Both the position numbers and the translations under genes were made by a program. From Bacteroides sp. (GTDB lineage Bacteria; Bacteroidota; Bacteroidia; Bacteroidales; Bacteroidaceae), in NCBI RefSeq assembly GCF_030151085.1, contig NZ_JASLER010000058.1:1-47757 (forward strand): a stretch of 47,757 bases of DNA. Reading direction: 5' to 3'. The notes beneath the pieces are model-generated. The model was not told the DNA's origin. It saw only the letters and a list, made by a program, of their open reading frames with translations, and did no database searches. Each line of letters starts with the position of its first letter. Within the stretch, counting starts at the first letter, position 1. This document shows, in pieces, positions 44,518 to 47,757 of the stretch.

Positions 44518-44693
44518 TGAGTCTTTATCATTTCCTCTATATTGGAAAGATCATCTCCGCATGATGCCCAATCTTCAACTTCATCCTGTGAATAATTACT
44601 CCTGTTTACTACAAGCACGGTGTTCTTATACAAATCTCTTAGTTCAGCACTATCAGATTGTTGCGATATTCTGATTTTAAAGTCCATTTTCAT
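44475..44693 (-). pseudogene. Truncated GNAT acetyltransferase (N-terminal fragment)
   Basis: This 72-residue frame begins MKMDFKIRISQQSDSAELRD and continues LYKNTVLVVNRSNYSQDEVEDWAS. That matches the first helices of a GNAT family with the 'nxxdYsxeqvxaWa' start. After about residue 58 the similarity stops, and HYYQGSTSLSFVFF is encoded by the 32-bp repeat array. The acetyl-CoA-binding core is missing, so the protein cannot be a working acetyltransferase. It starts 17 bp after the methyltransferase stop and appears to be the broken last gene of a three-gene operon. The array or its insertion probably removed the 3' part. Confidence 0.7.
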
Positions 44694-44710
44694 CTTTGGT
44701 TTTGTTTCTT

Positions 44711-45487
44711 TTAGTATAATACCTTATTATCATTAAGGGCTAAAACGTATATCTGTTTTTCCGAGTTATCGTTAAATGCTTCTTCTTCAAAACCACCAAA
44801 CTTGTGAATAACATTAAAACCAGCCCGTTCCAAATATGAATCCAATTCTTGAGGAAAAAACATCCTCATGTCCAAATTCTGGATTGAATGAAACTCACCA
44901 TTGATAAAATAGTGCCATTCTATACGATTGATTTGGGTTGCACTCTCATAACGCATTGTTTGTTTTATCAACACATCCCGTCCATCGTTCGTCGTATATT
45001 CGGCGATTACTGCCTGAGCTTTTTCGCTCTCGACAATATATTGAATGTTGGGATTAAAACAATCTAATAGAAACAAACCTCCTGTCTTGAGATGGTTTCT
45101 AACGCATCTTAACGCCTTGAATAGATCTTCATTTCTGTATAAATGGTGGATTGAATTAAATGGAATAAAGATTAGGTCGAATTTTGCATGCAAGTCAAGC
45201 ATCCTAATATCTGCTTCAACGAAATCAATCACTAATCCAGCATCGGCAGCTTTCACTTTTGCTTTTTCGAGCATTGAAGGGGTGTAATCTACTCCGCAAA
45301 TACTGTATCCATCTTTGGCGATGGGGATTGTAAGTCTGCCTGTACCACAACACAGTTCAAGTATTTTAGCCTTCTTATTTTTCGGTAGCCATTTTTTGTA
45401 GAATTGCAAATCAGATAGAAAGGTGTTTAATCCATCATATATATTTGCGTCATAAATCAACTCACCAACCTTGTAGCCTATATTCAT
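44711..45487 (-). CDS. Class I SAM-dependent methyltransferase
   Basis: This 258-residue protein has the SAM-binding motif I AKILELCCGTGRLTIPIAKDG (about 40-60). Motif II is GVDYTPSMLEKAKVKA, and motif IV/V is VEADIRMLDLHAKFDLIFIPFNSIHHL. GGLFLLDCFNPN follows as a typical post-sheet segment. The C-terminus (DLDSYLERAGFNVIHKFGGF-like) is also common in this family of small-molecule methyltransferases. The substrate cannot be told from sequence. It lies 30 bp after the GNAT-SnoaL stop and 17 bp before the broken GNAT gene. The three look like a small operon of modifying enzymes unrelated to the polysaccharide locus. Confidence 0.93.
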   Translation of the reverse strand: MNIGYKVGELIYDANIYDGLNTFLSDLQFYKKWLPKNKKAKILELCCGTGRLTIPIAKDGYSICGVDYTPSMLEKAKVKAADAGLVIDFVEADIRMLDLHAKFDLIFIPFNSIHHLYRNEDLFKALRCVRNHLKTGGLFLLDCFNPNIQYIVESEKAQAVIAEYTTNDGRDVLIKQTMRYESATQINRIEWHYFINGEFHSIQNLDMRMFFPQELDSYLERAGFNVIHKFGGFEEEAFNDNSEKQIYVLALNDNKVLY

Positions 45488-45517
45488 TTATATTTTCCAA
45501 TATTTATTGTTTCATGT

Positions 45518-46453
45518 TTATATACCAAACTTATTTCTATTCTCTTTCGTGTCCGGATGGATATACCATAGATTAACCTTATTTTCCTTTATTTCTGCAA
45601 CCCAAATAGCATGAACATTATTTAGAACCAGATCTGAACAAATGGAATATCCCTGCATAATAACCATAGAACCATTTACTGTTACGCTCTCGAAAATATT
45701 TCGATATCCCGGATAAAGTCTAAAAAACGGCTCCCATGCCTTAACTATATTATCAGATTTCCCTACAATTCGATTATTTGCCATATCGATAAAAATATGA
45801 TTTTCGGTCATTAAACCGGATAATCCGTTAATGTCAGCCCTACTGATACATTCATTAAATTGCAAGGCAATAATCTTGGGGTCTATTATAATCTCTTCTT
45901 TACTATATTCATCATCATTACCCCACTCTGTTTTAAGCTTCGCATAAATTATATCATCTACCCAATCCCCACGCAAATAATAGCTTTCTTTAAAGTGGGC
46001 TTCCTTTCTGAACCCCAATCGTTCTATTAACTGGATAGAAGCTGTATTTCTCGGATCAATAGAGGCTACAATCCGATGTTTACCGAGCGTTCCAAAAAGA
46101 TAATCAACCATTGCTTTCAATGCTTCTGTAGCATAACCTTTTTTCTGATAATCTTTATGTAGCGTACATCCAAGTTCAGCCTGCATATTGTTGTGATTGG
46201 TAAAGCTGATTCCCATATCGCCAATTAACCTGTTTTCACCTACAAGAATAATGGTAAACTGAAAACATATATTGGCAATATCCATTGTCTCCGGCATATT
46301 GCTAATATAATCATGGACTTCTTCAACTGAATCAGGAAACCATCCCTGATACTTATTTTCCGCAAAGTCAGAACGGTAAGAAAAAATGCCTTCTGCATCT
46401 TTCTGTTCAGCGAGCCGTATGATTAACCTTTCGGTTTTAATGAGATGTTTCAT
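45518..46453 (-). CDS. GNAT N-acetyltransferase fused to a SnoaL/NTF2-like domain
   Basis: The start is the ATG at 46451-46453 (MKHLIKTERLIIRLAE), giving 311 residues. Thirty upstream in-frame codons do not belong to either domain and are dropped. Residues 1-165 are a RimJ/RimL-type GNAT, with the acetyl-CoA motif YQKKGYATEALKAMVDYLF and the late NTASIQLIERLGFRKEAHFKESYYLRGDW. Residues about 185-311 look like a SnoaL/NTF2-fold domain (IALQFNECISRADINGLSGLMTENHIFID, GKSDNIVKAWEPFFRLYPGYRN). The pairing could join acetylation to small-molecule binding or to a second activity, possibly resistance or detoxification. The substrate is unknown. The ISAon1-like element lies just upstream on the opposite strand. 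Confidence 0.85.
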   Translation of the reverse strand: MKHLIKTERLIIRLAEQKDAEGIFSYRSDFAENKYQGWFPDSVEEVHDYISNMPETMDIANICFQFTIILVGENRLIGDMGISFTNHNNMQAELGCTLHKDYQKKGYATEALKAMVDYLFGTLGKHRIVASIDPRNTASIQLIERLGFRKEAHFKESYYLRGDWVDDIIYAKLKTEWGNDDEYSKEEIIIDPKIIALQFNECISRADINGLSGLMTENHIFIDMANNRIVGKSDNIVKAWEPFFRLYPGYRNIFESVTVNGSMVIMQGYSICSDLVLNNVHAIWVAEIKENKVNLWYIHPDTKENRNKFGI

Positions 46454-46554
46454 CTTGTTGTTTATAAATTCATGAGTTGAGCAAAGGGGATCAATGTAAA
46501 AACCTGAGGGGATAAAATTATAATTTTTTATCTTTGCCTGCAAATTAATTGATT

Positions 46555-46896
46555 ATGGAGTTAAATGGTTATCGCCTTCTTCTTCCTGAAGGTACTTTGG
46601 ATTACTTTGATCTTGTTGATGTGCAGGAAAGCATGAGTGAAGTTGTCATTTACCTTGAAGAAAAGAACCTCGTCCCGGAGAAGTATGTCGGTGAGGAAAC
46701 AGAGAGCAAAGGCTTCTATGATCCTGTTGTTGTTCAGGATTTCCCCCTTCGTGGTAAGAAGGTTTTCCTGAACATTCGCCGTCGTCGCTGGATCTTGAAG
46801 AAGAGTAATGAGTATATTTGTCGCAACTGGCGTATGATAGCTGAGGGCACTCGTTTGACGCAAGATTTTGCGTCTTTTTTAAAAGAATTATATTGA
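46555..46896 (+). CDS. Transposase N-terminal region protein (ISAon1-like frame A)
   Basis: From the ATG at 46555 this encodes 113 residues (MELNGYRLLLPEGTLDYFDL...). The frame is also open to a TTG at 46549, rejected. It is rich in acidic residues at first, then has a basic stretch (GKKVFLNIRRRRWILKKSNEYICRNW) and ends FLKELY. It matches what is known as the N-terminal region protein of ISAon1-family transposases, which probably binds the element ends. The last codons include TTTTTTAAAAG (46875-46885), a slippery-looking sequence just before the stop. It overlaps frame B by 14 bp, and frame B lacks an ATG, so the two may be joined by frameshifting. Confidence 0.8.
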   Translation: MELNGYRLLLPEGTLDYFDLVDVQESMSEVVIYLEEKNLVPEKYVGEETESKGFYDPVVVQDFPLRGKKVFLNIRRRRWILKKSNEYICRNWRMIAEGTRLTQDFASFLKELY

Positions 46897-47757
46897 TAAT
46901 TATCCTATTAACTGCAAGCTATTGGGTGTTTTATATGGAGTTGACGGCGAATTATTAGAGCGTCAATACCGCAACCATTTGAGTGGCTACCTTCACTGGG
47001 AGCAGCTTGCTCACGCAGAAGACTGGCTCCTGTTCGAAAAGAATATCGGTGCTTATATCTGCATTGATGAGGTGGCTCTCTCCCGTGGAGAACTCTATAC
47101 TATACTGATCAATAAAGAAGCTCACGGTGGTAAAGGTAGTATTATCGCTATCATTAAAGGTACGGATGTTTGTACCGTCACCTCTGTCTTGCTTAAATTA
47201 TCCCGCCGTCGCCGTTACCAGATACGTGAGATAACTTTGGATATGGCTCCTAATATGGAGCAGATTGCCCGAATCTGCTTTCCTGCGGCCAAACGTGTTA
47301 CTGATCGCTTTCACGTACAGAAATTAGCTTATGAAGCGGTTCAGGAAATGCGCGTGAAAGCTCGCTGGCAGGCTTTAGACGAAGAGTCCACACAGATTGC
47401 TCATGCAAAGGCCTGCGGAAAGATGTATCATGCACCCGTTTTCGCCAATGGAGATACAAGGAAACAGTTGCTGGCAAGAAGTATTTATCTGCTTTACAAG
47501 AAAGAATCGCTATGGACTCAGTCTCAAAGACTACGGGCAGAGATTCTCTTCAAAGAATATCCCGATATAAAGAAAGGATATTATCTGGCTATGCGGTTAG
47601 GCTTAATCTATCATCTGTGTAAGTTTAAAGATATTGCTTTGACAAGACTTGCAAGATGGTATGATGAAGTGGACAAATCGGGATTCCTTACCTTTGGAAG
47701 GGTGGCACGCTCTATACAAACACACTATCTGAATATTAGCAACTTCTTTGAAAGAAG
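46883..47757 (+). CDS. Transposase catalytic region, DDE type (ISAon1-like frame B, partial)
   Basis: This frame, +1 relative to frame A, is open from 46883 to the window end with no ATG near its start. It contains the DDE signature parts IGAYICIDEVALSRGELYTIL (first Asp) and REITLDMAPNMEQIARICFP (second Asp), then AAKRVTDRFHVQKLAYEAVQ, as in ISL3-type transposases. The third catalytic residue should lie past the window end. Synthesis most likely needs a frameshift near TTTTTTAAAAG, or initiation at a non-ATG codon. A real frameshift mutation cannot be excluded from this sequence alone. Confidence 0.85.

Larger units (their letters stand above)
46529..47757 (+). mobile_element. ISAon1/ISL3-like insertion sequence, left part (runs off the window)
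   Basis: The element contains two overlapping transposase frames starting at 46555. A -7 box TATCTTTG (46529-46536) sits 18 bp before the ATG and probably drives transposition genes. The outer end lies between 46454 and 46555 but I cannot fix the terminal inverted repeat without the right end. The element sits directly upstream of the GNAT-SnoaL gene on the opposite strand. Confidence 0.75.

Noticed and set aside
44462..44674. 70-aa plus-strand frame at the repeat array
   Set aside because: It starts within the array and runs antisense to the GNAT fragment; the product has no family features.
46561..46863. 100-aa minus-strand frame over the IS
   Set aside because: It is the complement of transposase frame A and has no recognisable domain.

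Overview
The window reads as a piece of a gut Bacteroides chromosome. It holds three SusC/SusD pairs, a hybrid two-component regulator, many exported glycoside hydrolases, lipoproteins with the Bacteroides surface-export signal (C-SDDD), promoters with a TAnnTTTG -7 box, and an ISAon1-like transposase. I would place it near the plant-polysaccharide degraders (B. cellulosilyticus / intestinalis / ovatus type), but no species can be named from sequence reading alone.

Left locus (1-9033). A SusC-SusD-surface lipoprotein operon runs leftward off the window. Divergent from it is an unusual 547-aa protein in which an ECF-type sigma factor, a transmembrane helix, a periplasmic linker and a C-terminal outer-membrane beta-barrel are one polypeptide. 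A membrane acyltransferase follows it.

Main polysaccharide utilization locus (9055-42721). The minus-strand order is SusC-SusD-SusC-SusD (33414 to 23782), a hairpin-forming 22-bp repeat array, GH51, GH29, GH2 and GH5 (23499 to 15897), then a terminator. A second unit carries GH51, GH3 and a DUF5703/GH95-like enzyme (15354 to 9055). To the right are a secreted GH67-like enzyme of unusual size, the divergent HTCS regulator (35741-39694), and a GH43-GH5 pair of surface lipoproteins. Endo-acting GH5 enzymes at the surface, SusCD import and periplasmic arabinofuranosidases, fucosidase, GH2 and GH3 suit a branched hemicellulose. Xyloglucan or a decorated glucurono-arabinoxylan fits best. No GH31 or GH10 is present here, so the substrate stays open. 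A two-part motif, GGTTTGC repeated at 20-21 bp, lies upstream of all four transcription units of this locus and is my candidate for the HTCS operator.

Right accessory region (42948-47757). A fimbrillin-type surface lipoprotein is followed by a 570-bp non-coding stretch with two abutting iteron-like arrays (22-bp period, then exactly 32-bp period). The second array ends inside a truncated GNAT acetyltransferase gene. A SAM methyltransferase, a GNAT-SnoaL fusion and a two-frame ISAon1-like transposase complete the window.
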